NCBI RefSeq assembly: GCF_021555175.1
Contig: NZ_JAKGRW010000003.1
Location: 1 to 64,000 of the forward strand
Length of the DNA: 64,000 nt
DNA from: Nocardioides alcanivorans
GTDB taxonomy: Bacteria; Actinomycetota; Actinomycetes; Propionibacteriales; Nocardioidaceae
Direction: 5' to 3'
Below, piece after piece: positions 1-8,561 of the stretch. The position numbers and the translations under genes were made by a program. The stretch's first letter is position 1. Every line of letters begins with the position of its first letter. The notes below the pieces were generated by a model, which was given only the letters and a program-made list of their open reading frames with translations, was not told the DNA's origin and ran no database searches.

Positions 1-316
1 CCTGCAGGCCGCGACCGATGAGGAAGACCGTGAAGTTCGGGGCCGTCGCGGCGGTCACCGACCCGATGAGGATCACGACGAGCGAGACGAGCAGCAGCCG
101 TTTCTTGTGGGGGCCGTCGCTGAGCCGGCCCATGACGGGGGTGGCGATCGCGCCGACGAGCAGATTGACGGTCAGCATCCACTGGGCGGTGCTCACCGAG
201 ACGTCCATGTCAGCGGCGATGGAGGGCACGAGCAACATGCCCAAGGAGCTGACGATGGCGGTGCACAGGGCGCTGTAGATCAGCGCCGGCACAAGGCGGG
301 AGCGTTCGTCAGGCAT
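1..316 (-). CDS. MFS exporter, 5' fragment (left-arm copy, cut by window edge)
   Basis: These are the first 105 codons of the exporter found complete at 14444-15841, read leftwards from ATG at 316 and cut off by the window start. The fragment holds the first transmembrane helices and the loop motif GRLSDGPHKKR. Its start overlaps the stop of the MarR gene by 8 bases, as in the right arm, so the two genes are translationally coupled. Whether it is complete in the organism depends on whether the repeat is real. Confidence 0.8.
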   Translation of the reverse strand, partial: MPDERSRLVPALIYSALCTAIVSSLGMLLVPSIAADMDVSVSTAQWMLTVNLLVGAIATPVMGRLSDGPHKKRLLLVSLVVILIGSVTAATAPNFTVFLIGRGLQ

Positions 317-746
317 CGAGGTCTTCGGCAGTGAGCTTCGCCAACGCCGGGATCGCGTCGGCGAGTCTCTGGGCCTCGTCGGCGGTCAACCTCTGGTCGA
401 TCGCCTTCGCCAGCCAGTCGACGCCGGTGAGGAGCTCCGCGTCGTAGCGCGCACGGCCCGCATCGGTGAGCACGAACCAGGCGCGGCGCCGGTCCTCGGC
501 ATCTTGGGTGCGCGCGATCAGTCCGAGGGACTCGAGCTCGCGGGTCGCCAGCGAGACGGCCTGGGGACTCACCCTGATGCGTGCGGCCAGCTCGGTCGTC
601 GTCGCGCGGTCGCCGTCGACGAGGTGCCGCAGGATGCCCAACTTGCCGGTGGAGACGGTGCGTTGGGCGTTCAGCTCCCGCTGGATCGGCCGGAGGGCGT
701 CGAGCAGGAGGCGGGGGACGGAGGAGTCGGGCTGCTTTCGGGGCAC
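309..746 (-). CDS. MarR-family transcriptional regulator (left-arm copy)
   Basis: This is an identical copy of the 145-residue MarR protein at 14014-14451. It has a winged-helix fold with the recognition region TTELAARIRVSPQAVSLATR near residues 50-70, followed by a wing containing DAEDRRRAWFVLTDAG. It starts with GTG at 746. The twin operator at 765-789 lies just upstream, and the MFS fragment is coupled downstream. It probably represses itself and the exporter. Confidence 0.85.
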   Translation of the reverse strand: MPRKQPDSSVPRLLLDALRPIQRELNAQRTVSTGKLGILRHLVDGDRATTTELAARIRVSPQAVSLATRELESLGLIARTQDAEDRRRAWFVLTDAGRARYDAELLTGVDWLAKAIDQRLTADEAQRLADAIPALAKLTAEDLDA

Positions 747-764
747 TCCAAAGATGTTACAGGC

Positions 765-789
765 ACTTGATCAAGTTGCTTGATCAAGT
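765..789 (-). promoter_or_regulatory. Twin MarR operator (left-arm copy)
   Basis: Two perfect 10-base palindromes CTTGATCAAG lie 13 bases apart centre to centre, just upstream of the MarR start. This is the mirror image of 13971-13995. Confidence 0.7.
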
Positions 790-828
790 CGTCGCGAGGT
801 TGCTCACACTCCTGCTCGCGCCCCTCGA

Positions 829-2504
829 CTACGTGGCCAGAGCGAGACCGGCGGCCCGGCCGGAGAAGATGCAGCCGCCGAGGAAGGTGCCCTCGAGCGC
901 GTTGTAGCCGTGCACGCCACCACCGCCGAAGCCGGCGACCTCACCCGCGGCGTACAGGCCGGGGAAGGGGGTGCCGTCGGCACGCATCACCTGCGAGTCG
1001 AGGTTGGTCTCCAGGCCGCCGAGGGTCTTGCGGGTCAGGATGTTGAGGCGTACGGCGATCAACGGGCCATGGGCCTCGTCGAGGATGCGGTGGGGCGGGG
1101 CGACGCGGATCAGCTTGTCGGTACGCGAGCGCCTGGCGTTGGCGATCGCCATCAGCTGCAGGTCCTTGGAGAAGGCGTTGTCGAGCTCGCGGTCGCGCGC
1201 CTCGATCTGGTGGCGCAGCTTGTCGACCGACAGCTGGGGTCCACGAGCGATCTTGTTCATCCCGGCGACCAGGTCGTCGAGGTTGTCGGCGACGACGAAG
1301 TCCTCACCGTGCTCCTTGAACTTCTCCACCGGGCCCGGTGCGCCCTTCGCCAGCCGGGACTGCAGCATGAACTTGATGTCCTTGCCGGTGATGTCGGGGT
1401 TCTGCTCCGAGCCGGAGAGCGCGAACTCCTTCTCGATGATCTTCTGCGTCAGCACGAACCACGAGTAGTCGTGGCCCGTCGCGAGGATCGCCTTCATGGT
1501 GCCGATGGAGTCGAAGCCCGGGAAGTTCGGCGGCGCCAGCCGGTCGCCGTTGGCGTCGAACCACAGCGACGATGGGCCGGGGATGATCCGGATGGCATGG
1601 TCGGGCCAGACCGGGTCCCAGTTGTGGATGCCCTCGGTGTAGGCCCACATCCGGTCGCGGTTGACGATCCGGGCACCGGCGGACTCCGAGATGCCGAGCA
1701 TCCGGCCGTCGACGTGTGCCGGGACGCCGGAGATCATGTGCTCGGGTGCTGGGCCGAGACGCTCGGCGGGCCAGTTCTGCCGGATCAGCTCGTGGTTGTG
1801 GCCGATGCCGCCGGAGGTCACGACGACCGCGGCCGCGCGTACCTCGAAGGCAGCCACCACCTCGCGTGACGACTTCACGCCGCGTGCCAGGGCGTCGTCG
1901 GGTGCCAGCAGCGAGCCGCGTACGCCGACCACCCGAGTCTCGCCGTCGGCCTCCTCGGTCACCAGCTCGTCGACCTGGTGGCGGAAGCCGAACCGCACCA
2001 GGCCCTTGCGCTCGCCCTCGAGGACGGGCTCCGCGAAGACTCGCACCACCTCGGGGCCGGTGCCCCAGGTGAGGTGGAAGCGCGGCACCGAGTTGCCGTG
2101 GCCGGTGGCCGATCCGCTGCCGCGCTCGGCCCACCCGACGATCGGCAGCACCCGCAGCCCGAGGTCGCGCAGGTAGTCGCGCTTGGTCTCGGTGGCGAAG
2201 CGGACGTAGGCCTCGGCCCACTGGCGGCCCCAGTGGTCCTCGTCGTCGAGGCGGTCGAACCCGGCGGAGCCCAGCCAGTCCTGCATCGCGAGCTCGGGGA
2301 GTCCTTGATGCCCATCCGGCGCTGCTCGGGCGAGTCGACGAAGAAGAGTCCGCCGAGCGACCAGAAGGCCTGGCCGCCGAGGTTGTTGCGGTTCTCCTGG
2401 TCGAGCACCAGCACCCGCTTGCCGGCCTTCACCAACTCGTGGGTGGTCACCAGGCCGGCCAAGCCGGCTCCGACCACGATCACGTCGGGCTGGAAGTCGT
2501 TCAT
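829..2504 (-). CDS. FAD-binding dehydrogenase, frameshifted (left-arm copy)
   Basis: This is an identical copy of the gene at 12256-13931, including the missing base in the C run (here the G run at 2296-2299). The N-terminal Rossmann motif VIVVGAGLAGLVTTHEL is in one frame, and the rest, from ELAMQDWLGSAGFDR to the C-terminal FAD motif GLYAAGEVAGFGGGG, is in another. See the right-arm entry. Finding the same indel in both arms shows that they derive from one consensus sequence. Confidence 0.82.
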
Positions 2505-2586
2505 GGCGGGTGCTCCTCAGTGGGGTCGGCGGCGCTGTGTCGAACCTACCGAACGGTAACGGCGAGGGGAGGGGTGATCTCGGCGC

Positions 2587-3282
2587 ATGCGCCATCATGT
2601 GCGGATGCGCAGGGGATGGGTGGCCGAGCTCGGACCCGGGCTGCTGCGCGACATCCTGCTGGTCAACGTGGCGATCGGCATCGTCGGCGTCTCCTACGGC
2701 GCGATCACGGTCAGCGCCGGTCTGCCGGTGTGGTTGCCCAACCTGATGTCGGTCGCGGTGCTCGGCGGTGCCAGCCAGTTCCTCTTCACCGGCATGCTCG
2801 TTGCGGGGGCCAGCCCCGTGGCGGCGGTCGTGGCCGGCGCGCTGGTCAACGCCCGGCACCTGCCGTTCGGCTTCGCGCTCGCCGACACGGTACGTCGGCA
2901 CCCCTGGCTGGGCGCCTACCTGATGATCGACGAGGTGGTCGCCTTCTCCCTCGCCCAGCGCGACGAGGAGAAACGGCGGGTGGTCTTCTGGACCTGCGGC
3001 GTGTGCCTGCTGTTCTTCTGGAACCTCGGCGCGCTGATCGGTGCGCTGGCCGGCCAGGCGCTCCAGGACACCGACAGGTGGGGCTTGGACGCCGCTTTCC
3101 CGGCCGTGCTCCTCGCCCTGGTGATGCCGGCGCTCAAGGATCGCCGAGTGCTCGCGACCGCGGTGCTCGGAGCGGTCATCGCGGTCGTGCTCACGCCGGT
3201 GCTGCCCCAGGGCATGGCGGTGCTCAGTGCCCTGCTGGCACTGCTCATCCTCCGCCCCCGCAAGAAGGCGGCGGCCGCATGA
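2587..3282 (+). CDS. AzlC-family branched-chain amino acid exporter, large subunit (left-arm copy)
   Basis: This 231-residue polytopic protein is identical to 11478-12173. It carries the AzlC signatures YGAITVSAGLPVWLPNLMS and GGASQFLFTGML, then LVNARHLPFGFAL. The stop overlaps the azlD start in an ATGA junction at 3279-3282, so the two subunits are translationally coupled. A purine-rich ribosome site (GGGGAGGGG) precedes the ATG. It is divergent from the flavin dehydrogenase across an 82-base gap holding TACCG-AA-CGGTA at 2547-2558. Confidence 0.85.
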   Translation: MRHHVRMRRGWVAELGPGLLRDILLVNVAIGIVGVSYGAITVSAGLPVWLPNLMSVAVLGGASQFLFTGMLVAGASPVAAVVAGALVNARHLPFGFALADTVRRHPWLGAYLMIDEVVAFSLAQRDEEKRRVVFWTCGVCLLFFWNLGALIGALAGQALQDTDRWGLDAAFPAVLLALVMPALKDRRVLATAVLGAVIAVVLTPVLPQGMAVLSALLALLILRPRKKAAAA

Positions 3283-3596
3283 TCGGGACCACGGCGCTCA
3301 TCGTGGCTGCCTGCGTGCTGGGGGCGGCGACGTACGCCTTCCGGGCCGTCGGGCCAGTGCTGCACACTCGGGTGACGGTGGGTGAGTCGACCCGCGAGCT
3401 GATGTCCACCGGTGCCACGGTGCTGTTGGTTGCGTTGTGTGTGACGTCGACGCTCTTCGACGGCAAGGAGTGGGCCGACCCGGCGCGACCGGTCGCGATC
3501 GTGGTGGCCGGGGTCCTGGCCTGGCGGAGGGTGCCCTTCCTGGCTCTGGTGCTGGTGGCTGCTGGAGTGGCGGCGGGGCTGCGTCTGCTCGTCTGA
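3279..3596 (+). CDS. AzlD-family branched-chain amino acid exporter, small subunit (left-arm copy)
   Basis: A 105-residue protein with four hydrophobic segments, identical to 11164-11481. The motif TYAFRAVGP near residue 19 is typical of AzlD. It is coupled to azlC by an ATGA overlap and should form the two-subunit AzlCD exporter in the membrane. Confidence 0.82.
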   Translation: MIGTTALIVAACVLGAATYAFRAVGPVLHTRVTVGESTRELMSTGATVLLVALCVTSTLFDGKEWADPARPVAIVVAGVLAWRRVPFLALVLVAAGVAAGLRLLV

Positions 3597-3604
3597 CGAG
3601 GTCG

Positions 3605-4696
3605 TCAGTCGCGCTGCTGCTTGCGCTTGATCCGCTCGCGCTTCTCGGGCAGCGTGGCGGTCGCCACGACGATCGGGTGGTCGGTGGTGCGCGCGATCGC
3701 TGGGGTGCGTTCGGAGACGAACTCGCTGAAGAGCACCTCGTCGGAGCCGAAGATCCAGTCGACGTCCATCCGCGTCGGGGGAGCGCACGTGCCTCCGGTG
3801 CTGCCGCCGTTGGCAGCCTTCATCTTCGTCTGACCGGTGAGGCCACAGAAGTAGCCGGCGCGATCGTTCATGTCGCCGGTGAAGAAGATCGGGTAGCCGT
3901 CGGCGGCGAGGTCGTTGGCGAGCTGGACCTCACGGGCCAGAGCTGCTGCCCGCCACCGCGAGGCGTCGCCGTGCGCGTTGGCCGGGTTGTGGAAGTTGGC
4001 GATCCAGAAACGCTGCTTGGTCTCCTTGTGCTCGAGGAGCACATAGGGCATCTCGCGGGGCTGGCCGAAGAAGTAGGGGATCGAGACGGTCTCGGTGCGG
4101 ACGGCATCGAAGACGGACTTGCGCCACACGATCGAGTTCGGCATCGACATCCGGTCGAGGTTGCCCGGATAGACGCCCCAGGTGCCGGAGTGGTTGTTGA
4201 GCACGGCCATCTGCGGGGGTTGCAGCTCCTGCAGTCCGGCCACCTCGACGCGATAGGAGTCGAGGATGCCCAGCTGTTGGCCCATCCGTACCGGGCCCGA
4301 CGCGAGCTTCGCCTTGTGGCCGCCCTTCTCCGTGTGGGAGTGGCCGAGCAGGTTGAACGAGGCGATCCGGATGCTCGTGGCCGGGGTGACCTTGACCCGG
4401 GGCTTGCGCTTCAGCGTCACCTGGGGCGCGGTCAGCTTGCCGTGGGGACGGCTCGGCCCGTTGTCCTTCCCCTTCGACCCCGGGGAGTTCTTCGAGTTCC
4501 CGGTGGCTTCCGTGGGCGTGGAGCTCGGCTGCGTCGGCTCGGGCGCTGGGGAGGTCGTGGTTGAAGTCGTCGGGCTGGGGCGGCCCTCGTCCGTCTGACC
4601 ATCCGGGCCGACCATGACGAAGCCGAGGACGAGCACGAGCGCGGTGATGAGCGCGGCGGGCGCGATGACCATCACGGACTCGGGCAGCTTCTTCAC
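3605..4696 (-). CDS. Endonuclease/exonuclease/phosphatase-fold exported protein (left-arm copy)
   Basis: Identical to 10064-11155. It has an N-terminal membrane anchor or signal, then a Ser/Thr/Pro-rich linker, then an EEP domain from IRIASFNLLGHSH to TTDHPIVVATA. The GTG at 4696 is the chosen start. It converges on azlD, with only 8 bases between the two stops. Confidence 0.8.
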   Translation of the reverse strand: MKKLPESVMVIAPAALITALVLVLGFVMVGPDGQTDEGRPSPTTSTTTSPAPEPTQPSSTPTEATGNSKNSPGSKGKDNGPSRPHGKLTAPQVTLKRKPRVKVTPATSIRIASFNLLGHSHTEKGGHKAKLASGPVRMGQQLGILDSYRVEVAGLQELQPPQMAVLNNHSGTWGVYPGNLDRMSMPNSIVWRKSVFDAVRTETVSIPYFFGQPREMPYVLLEHKETKQRFWIANFHNPANAHGDASRWRAAALAREVQLANDLAADGYPIFFTGDMNDRAGYFCGLTGQTKMKAANGGSTGGTCAPPTRMDVDWIFGSDEVLFSEFVSERTPAIARTTDHPIVVATATLPEKRERIKRKQQRD

Positions 4697-4764
4697 GCGG
4701 GGAAGGCTACCCGCCGCCCTCCTGCCGCAACCCAATCGTCACACCCGCGTGGCAGGCTGGAGTC

Positions 4765-6198
4765 ATGGTGAAGCAGCAGGCAGGCACCCCAGGGCCACCC
4801 ACCACCGTTGTGCTCTTCGGCGCCAGCGGTGACCTGGCGCGACGCAAGCTGCTGCCGGGGCTCCTGCACCTGTGGCGCGCGGGGTTGCTGCCCAAGCTGC
4901 GGGTGGTCGGCACGTCGCTCGAGGAGCACACCCGCGAGTCCTTCGTCGACCTCGCCCGAGAGGCGATCGGGGAGCACAGTGACGACTCCGAGGACAAGGC
5001 CGCCTTCGAGGAGTTCGCGCAGGTGCTCCACTGGGCACAGCCGGGCGTCGAAGCGCTCAGCGCGACGGTCGCCCAGGCGGAGTCCGACTGCGAGGAGCCA
5101 CATGCTCGGCTCCACTACTTGTCCGTGCCGCCACAGGCGGCGCTCGCGGTCGTGTCCCAGCTCGAGGAGGCCGACCTGGTCGCCGGCAGTCGGATCGTCA
5201 TGGAGAAGCCCTTCGGCACCGATCTCGCCTCGGCCGTGGCGCTCAACGAGGCGATCCACCAGGTCTTCGACGAGTCGCAGATCTTCCGCATCGACCACTT
5301 CCTCGGCAAGGAGGCTGCCCTCAACATCCTCGCCTTCCGTTTCGCCAACGGGCTCTTCGAGCCGATCTGGCACCGCAACAACATCGACCACGTGCAGATC
5401 GACGTGCCCGAGACCCTCGGCCTCGAGGGCCGCACCTCCTTCTACGAGGAGACCGGTGCCTATCGCGACATGGTGGTGACCCACCTCTTCCAGGTGCTCG
5501 CCTTCACTGCCATGGAGCCCCCGGTGGCTCTCGACCCGCAGTCGATCAGCGAGGAGAAGCACAAGGTCTTCCGCTCGATGTTGCCGATCGAGCCGACCGA
5601 CGTCGTACGCGGGCAGTACGAGGGTTACCGCGACGAGCCGGGCGTCGACCCGAAGTCGACGACCGAGACCTTCATCGCCCTCAAGTGCTACATCGACAAC
5701 TGGCGCTGGGCCGATGTGCCGTTCTTCCTGCGCACCGGCAAGAAACTGGCCGCCGGGCAGAGGATCATCTCGATCGCGTTCAAGGAGCCCCCGAAGTCGA
5801 TGTTCCCGACCGGGTCCGGCATCGGTACCGACGGCCCCGACCACCTCACCTTCGACCTGGCCGACGCCTCGAAGATGTCGCTGTCGTTCTACGGCAAGCG
5901 CCCCGGACCGGGGTTCCAGCTCAACAAGCTCTCCATGCAGTTCGCGATGGAGGACACCGGCTGGGCCGGCTCCGGCCTGGAGGCCTACGAGCGCCTCATC
6001 CTCGAGGCGGTCAAGGGCAACCACACGCTCTTCACCCGTTCTGAGGGCGTCGAGCGGCTCTGGGAGATCTCCCAGCCGATGCTCGACAACCCGCCGCCGG
6101 TGCGCGTCTACCCCCAGGGATCCTGGGGCCCCAACCAGATCCACCAGCTCATCGCCCCCCACGCCTGGCGCCTCCCCTTCGAACGCACCTGGCACTGA
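4765..6198 (+). CDS. Glucose-6-phosphate dehydrogenase (left-arm copy)
   Basis: This 477-residue enzyme is identical to 8562-9995. It shows the coenzyme-binding motif GASGDLARRKLLPGL from residue 19 and the active-site motif RIDHFLGKE from residue 175. It is divergent from the EEP-fold gene across 68 bases, and GGAG lies a few bases before the ATG. Confidence 0.9.
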   Translation: MVKQQAGTPGPPTTVVLFGASGDLARRKLLPGLLHLWRAGLLPKLRVVGTSLEEHTRESFVDLAREAIGEHSDDSEDKAAFEEFAQVLHWAQPGVEALSATVAQAESDCEEPHARLHYLSVPPQAALAVVSQLEEADLVAGSRIVMEKPFGTDLASAVALNEAIHQVFDESQIFRIDHFLGKEAALNILAFRFANGLFEPIWHRNNIDHVQIDVPETLGLEGRTSFYEETGAYRDMVVTHLFQVLAFTAMEPPVALDPQSISEEKHKVFRSMLPIEPTDVVRGQYEGYRDEPGVDPKSTTETFIALKCYIDNWRWADVPFFLRTGKKLAAGQRIISIAFKEPPKSMFPTGSGIGTDGPDHLTFDLADASKMSLSFYGKRPGPGFQLNKLSMQFAMEDTGWAGSGLEAYERLILEAVKGNHTLFTRSEGVERLWEISQPMLDNPPPVRVYPQGSWGPNQIHQLIAPHAWRLPFERTWH

Positions 6199-6329
6199 CC
6201 TGCCCGTTGGTCGAGCCTGCCCGTTGGTCGCGCCGCACCGGTCACCCAAGGGGTTCATGTGCGCCCGTTGGGTGTATTGATCCGGCTCCTGGACCGCTCA
6301 AGGGGTGCAGGTGCACCGGTTCGGTGATC
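6199..6329. other. Intergenic gap between zwf and the isomerase-like gene (left-arm copy)
   Basis: This 131-base convergent gap has no clean rho-independent hairpin. It holds two short CCCGTTGGTCG units, one continuing as the partial repeat GGTCGAGCCTG at about 6209, and two AAGGGGT-containing motifs. The same sequence is at 8431-8561. Confidence 0.5.
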
Positions 6330-6881
6330 TCAGGCGCGCCGACCGAGTCGTGCGAGGAGGCGCTCACCCGGCCCCGCGTCGTACGACGGCTCGAGGGCGG
6401 GTGCGAAGAGGCCTGGTCGGTCGGCGCTCTCCAGCAACAGGTGGGCGGCTGGCAGGAGGTCGTGGGCCAAGGCATCCGGGACCTGTTGTCGAGTGCCCGC
6501 AGCTCGGCTGACGTCCCACCCGTGCACGGTGATCTCGACGGCAGCGACCCGCAGCAGGACTTCGACGTGCAGGGCCTGGTCGTGCACCAGCACGGTGTGC
6601 GCCGTCGGCGCGGACCAGGCCGAGAGCAGGGCGCAGGCCTTGCCGCGCAGGGCGTCGAGCCGATTGGTGCCGAGGTCGGGCGCCTCGAGCGAGACGAAAC
6701 CGCTGCTGGCCTCGGTGAAGGCCTCGAGCCCGTCGGCCATGTGCTCGAGGAGATCGCCGAGCTGCCATGCGGGGCACGGTGTCGGTGCCGAGAGTGGGGT
6801 CGAGGTGGCGTCGTACAACGCCTGCCGGGTGAACCCGACTGCCCGTTCCAGCAGCGCCACCGGTGCGGTGGCGGTGGTCAT
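6330..6881 (-). CDS. Maleylpyruvate-isomerase N-terminal / DinB-like protein (left-arm copy)
   Basis: Identical to 7879-8430, 183 residues. The helical-bundle pattern TPCPAWQLGDLLEHMADG near residue 35 and the later EITVHGWDVSRA (about residue 124) fit the TIGR03086/MDMPI group, usually thought to use mycothiol and a metal. Its start overlaps the stop of the sigma-factor remnant by four bases. Confidence 0.78.
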   Translation of the reverse strand: MTTATAPVALLERAVGFTRQALYDATSTPLSAPTPCPAWQLGDLLEHMADGLEAFTEASSGFVSLEAPDLGTNRLDALRGKACALLSAWSAPTAHTVLVHDQALHVEVLLRVAAVEITVHGWDVSRAAGTRQQVPDALAHDLLPAAHLLLESADRPGLFAPALEPSYDAGPGERLLARLGRRA

Positions 6882-7286
6882 CGCCGCACGGCCGAGGCGG
6901 GGAGGTCACCGGGCTGCAGCACTATCGGCAGACCGAACCGCGCGAAGAGCCGGTCGTCGAAGAAGGCCGACACCTTGGCCACGCGATCGCCGGCCAGGTG
7001 CAGCACCTGCAGGTGGAACGGCAGGTAGGTGCCGTCGGGCTGCGCCATGTAGAGGCCGAAGGCGGGTTGACCGTTGGCCATGGTCGGCAGCATGGGCATG
7101 TCGTGGGCTCCGCCGGGGCACTGGGTGTCGATGAGCTCGCCGATGTTGACGTTGCCGCGGTACCAACCCACGAACGGCGGCATCTCCCACACGGCGTCGA
7201 CCGTCAGCAACTTCACGATGCGGTCGATGTCCTTGTGCCAGAAGGCGTTCACGTATTCATCGAGCATCGCCTTCTGGCGTGCGTCG
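6878..7286 (-). pseudogene. ECF sigma factor C-terminal (SnoaL-like) domain, fragment (left-arm copy)
   Basis: This remnant of about 135 codons begins at DARQKAMLDEYV and carries only the SnoaL-like domain (DAVWEMPPFVGWYRG). Upstream of it, at 7,287, the sequence becomes the loop read in antisense, so there is no start codon, sigma-2 or sigma-4 region. It cannot be a functional sigma factor. The matching right-arm gene keeps its sigma-4 region. Confidence 0.85.
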
Positions 7287-7882
7287 CCGCCCTGCAGCAC
7301 CTGCCCGCGCGCCAGCGGGCCGTCCTGATCCTGCGCGACGTGCTGCGCTGGTCGGCGAAGGAGGTCGCCGAAGCACTGGAGACCACCCCGGCCGCCGTGA
7401 ACTCCACCCTCCAGCGGGCGCATGCCCAGATGGAGTCGATCGGCGCCACCGAGGACACCGTGGAGGTCGACCTCGACGCACGCCAGAAGGCGATGCTCGA
7501 TGAATACGTGAACGCCTTCTGGCACAAGGACATCGACCGCATCGTGAAGTTGCTGACGGTCGACGCCGTGTGGGAGATGCCGCCGTTCGTGGGTTGGTAC
7601 CGCGGCAACGTCAACATCGGCGAGCTCATCGACACCCAGTGCCCCGGCGGAGCCCACGACATGCCCATGCTGCCGACCATGGCCAACGGTCAACCCGCCT
7701 TCGGCCTCTACATGGCGCAGCCCGACGGCACCTACCTGCCGTTCCACCTGCAGGTGCTGCACCTGGCCGGCGATCGCGTGGCCAAGGTGTCGGCCTTCTT
7801 CGACGACCGGCTCTTCGCGCGGTTCGGTCTGCCGATAGTGCTGCAGCCCGGTGACCTCCCCGCCTCGGCCGTGCGGCGATGA
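7286..7882 (+). pseudogene. ECF RNA polymerase sigma factor with SnoaL-like C-terminal domain, 5'-truncated
   Basis: The visible part starts in the loop with sigma region 4 (ALQHLPARQRAVLILRDVLRW, then EVAEALETTPAAVNSTLQRA, a helix-turn-helix) and continues into a SnoaL-like domain (EYVNAFWHKDIDRIVKLLTVDAV, MPPFVGWYRG). This is the architecture of SigG/SigJ-like ECF factors, in which the C-terminal domain is known to modulate activity. Region 2 and the start codon, more than 100 residues in the family, are missing because the sequence left of 7,287 is the inverted copy. The stop overlaps the ATG of the isomerase-like gene (ATGA at 7879-7882), so the two form an operon. The gene is probably intact in the organism if the left junction is an artefact. 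Confidence 0.85.
7287..7473 (+). other. Single-copy loop at the centre of the giant inverted repeat
   Basis: This 187-base spacer is not part of either arm. On the plus strand it encodes the sigma-4 DNA-binding region of an ECF sigma factor (from ALQHLPARQRAVLILRDVL to AAVNSTLQRAHA) and runs in frame into the right arm. It is therefore contiguous with the right arm in the natural genome. A perfect 12-base palindrome, GAGGTCGACCTC, spans its right edge (7463-7474). Confidence 0.9.
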
Positions 7883-8430
7883 CCACCGCCACCGCACCGG
7901 TGGCGCTGCTGGAACGGGCAGTCGGGTTCACCCGGCAGGCGTTGTACGACGCCACCTCGACCCCACTCTCGGCACCGACACCGTGCCCCGCATGGCAGCT
8001 CGGCGATCTCCTCGAGCACATGGCCGACGGGCTCGAGGCCTTCACCGAGGCCAGCAGCGGTTTCGTCTCGCTCGAGGCGCCCGACCTCGGCACCAATCGG
8101 CTCGACGCCCTGCGCGGCAAGGCCTGCGCCCTGCTCTCGGCCTGGTCCGCGCCGACGGCGCACACCGTGCTGGTGCACGACCAGGCCCTGCACGTCGAAG
8201 TCCTGCTGCGGGTCGCTGCCGTCGAGATCACCGTGCACGGGTGGGACGTCAGCCGAGCTGCGGGCACTCGACAACAGGTCCCGGATGCCTTGGCCCACGA
8301 CCTCCTGCCAGCCGCCCACCTGTTGCTGGAGAGCGCCGACCGACCAGGCCTCTTCGCACCCGCCCTCGAGCCGTCGTACGACGCGGGGCCGGGTGAGCGC
8401 CTCCTCGCACGACTCGGTCGGCGCGCCTGA
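7879..8430 (+). CDS. Maleylpyruvate-isomerase N-terminal / DinB-like protein (TIGR03086 type)
   Basis: A 183-residue cytoplasmic protein. TPCPAWQLGDLLEHMADG near residue 35 and EITVHGWDVSRA near residue 124 carry histidines at the places where the mycothiol-dependent maleylpyruvate isomerase / DinB four-helix-bundle group holds its metal. Such proteins are thought to use mycothiol, the actinobacterial thiol; the substrate cannot be told. It overlaps the sigma-factor stop by four bases and should be co-transcribed with it, a common pairing with SnoaL-tailed ECF factors. It converges on zwf 131 bases away. Confidence 0.8.
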   Translation: MTTATAPVALLERAVGFTRQALYDATSTPLSAPTPCPAWQLGDLLEHMADGLEAFTEASSGFVSLEAPDLGTNRLDALRGKACALLSAWSAPTAHTVLVHDQALHVEVLLRVAAVEITVHGWDVSRAAGTRQQVPDALAHDLLPAAHLLLESADRPGLFAPALEPSYDAGPGERLLARLGRRA

Positions 8431-8561
8431 GATCACCGAACCGGTGCACCTGCACCCCTTGAGCGGTCCAGGAGCCGGATCAATACACCCAACGGGCGCA
8501 CATGAACCCCTTGGGTGACCGGTGCGGCGCGACCAACGGGCAGGCTCGACCAACGGGCAGG
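8431..8561. other. Intergenic gap between the isomerase-like gene and zwf
   Basis: Mirror image of 6199-6329. It lies between convergent genes, has no strong terminator hairpin, and carries a partial copy of the GGTCGAGCCTG repeat near 8541-8551. Confidence 0.5.

Larger units (their letters stand above)
1..7286. repeat. Left arm of giant inverted repeat
   Basis: Every gene in this stretch has an identical copy on the opposite strand at coordinate 14,760 minus its own. The first eight bases, CCTGCAGG, pair with 14,752-14,759, so the repeat reaches the window edge and may continue past it. The inner end is base 7,286; the next pair, 7,287 (C) with 7,473 (T), does not match. All proteins compared between the arms are identical, including the same one-base frameshift in the flavin dehydrogenase. 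This is the copy whose junction with the loop interrupts a gene, so it is the rearranged or artefactual arm. Confidence 0.97.

Noticed and set aside
1..8. CCTGCAGG at the window start as a cloning or restriction junction
   Set aside because: The same octamer occurs naturally at 14752-14759 inside the MFS gene, so it is genomic sequence.
3437..4564. Frames opposite the EEP-fold gene
   Set aside because: Composition-driven shadow with no domain; the gene on the other strand has complete motifs.
6863..7897. Long reading frames running across the palindrome centre on both strands
   Set aside because: Their first half is antisense to the sigma/SnoaL gene and has no family resemblance; only the loop and right-arm part is a real gene.
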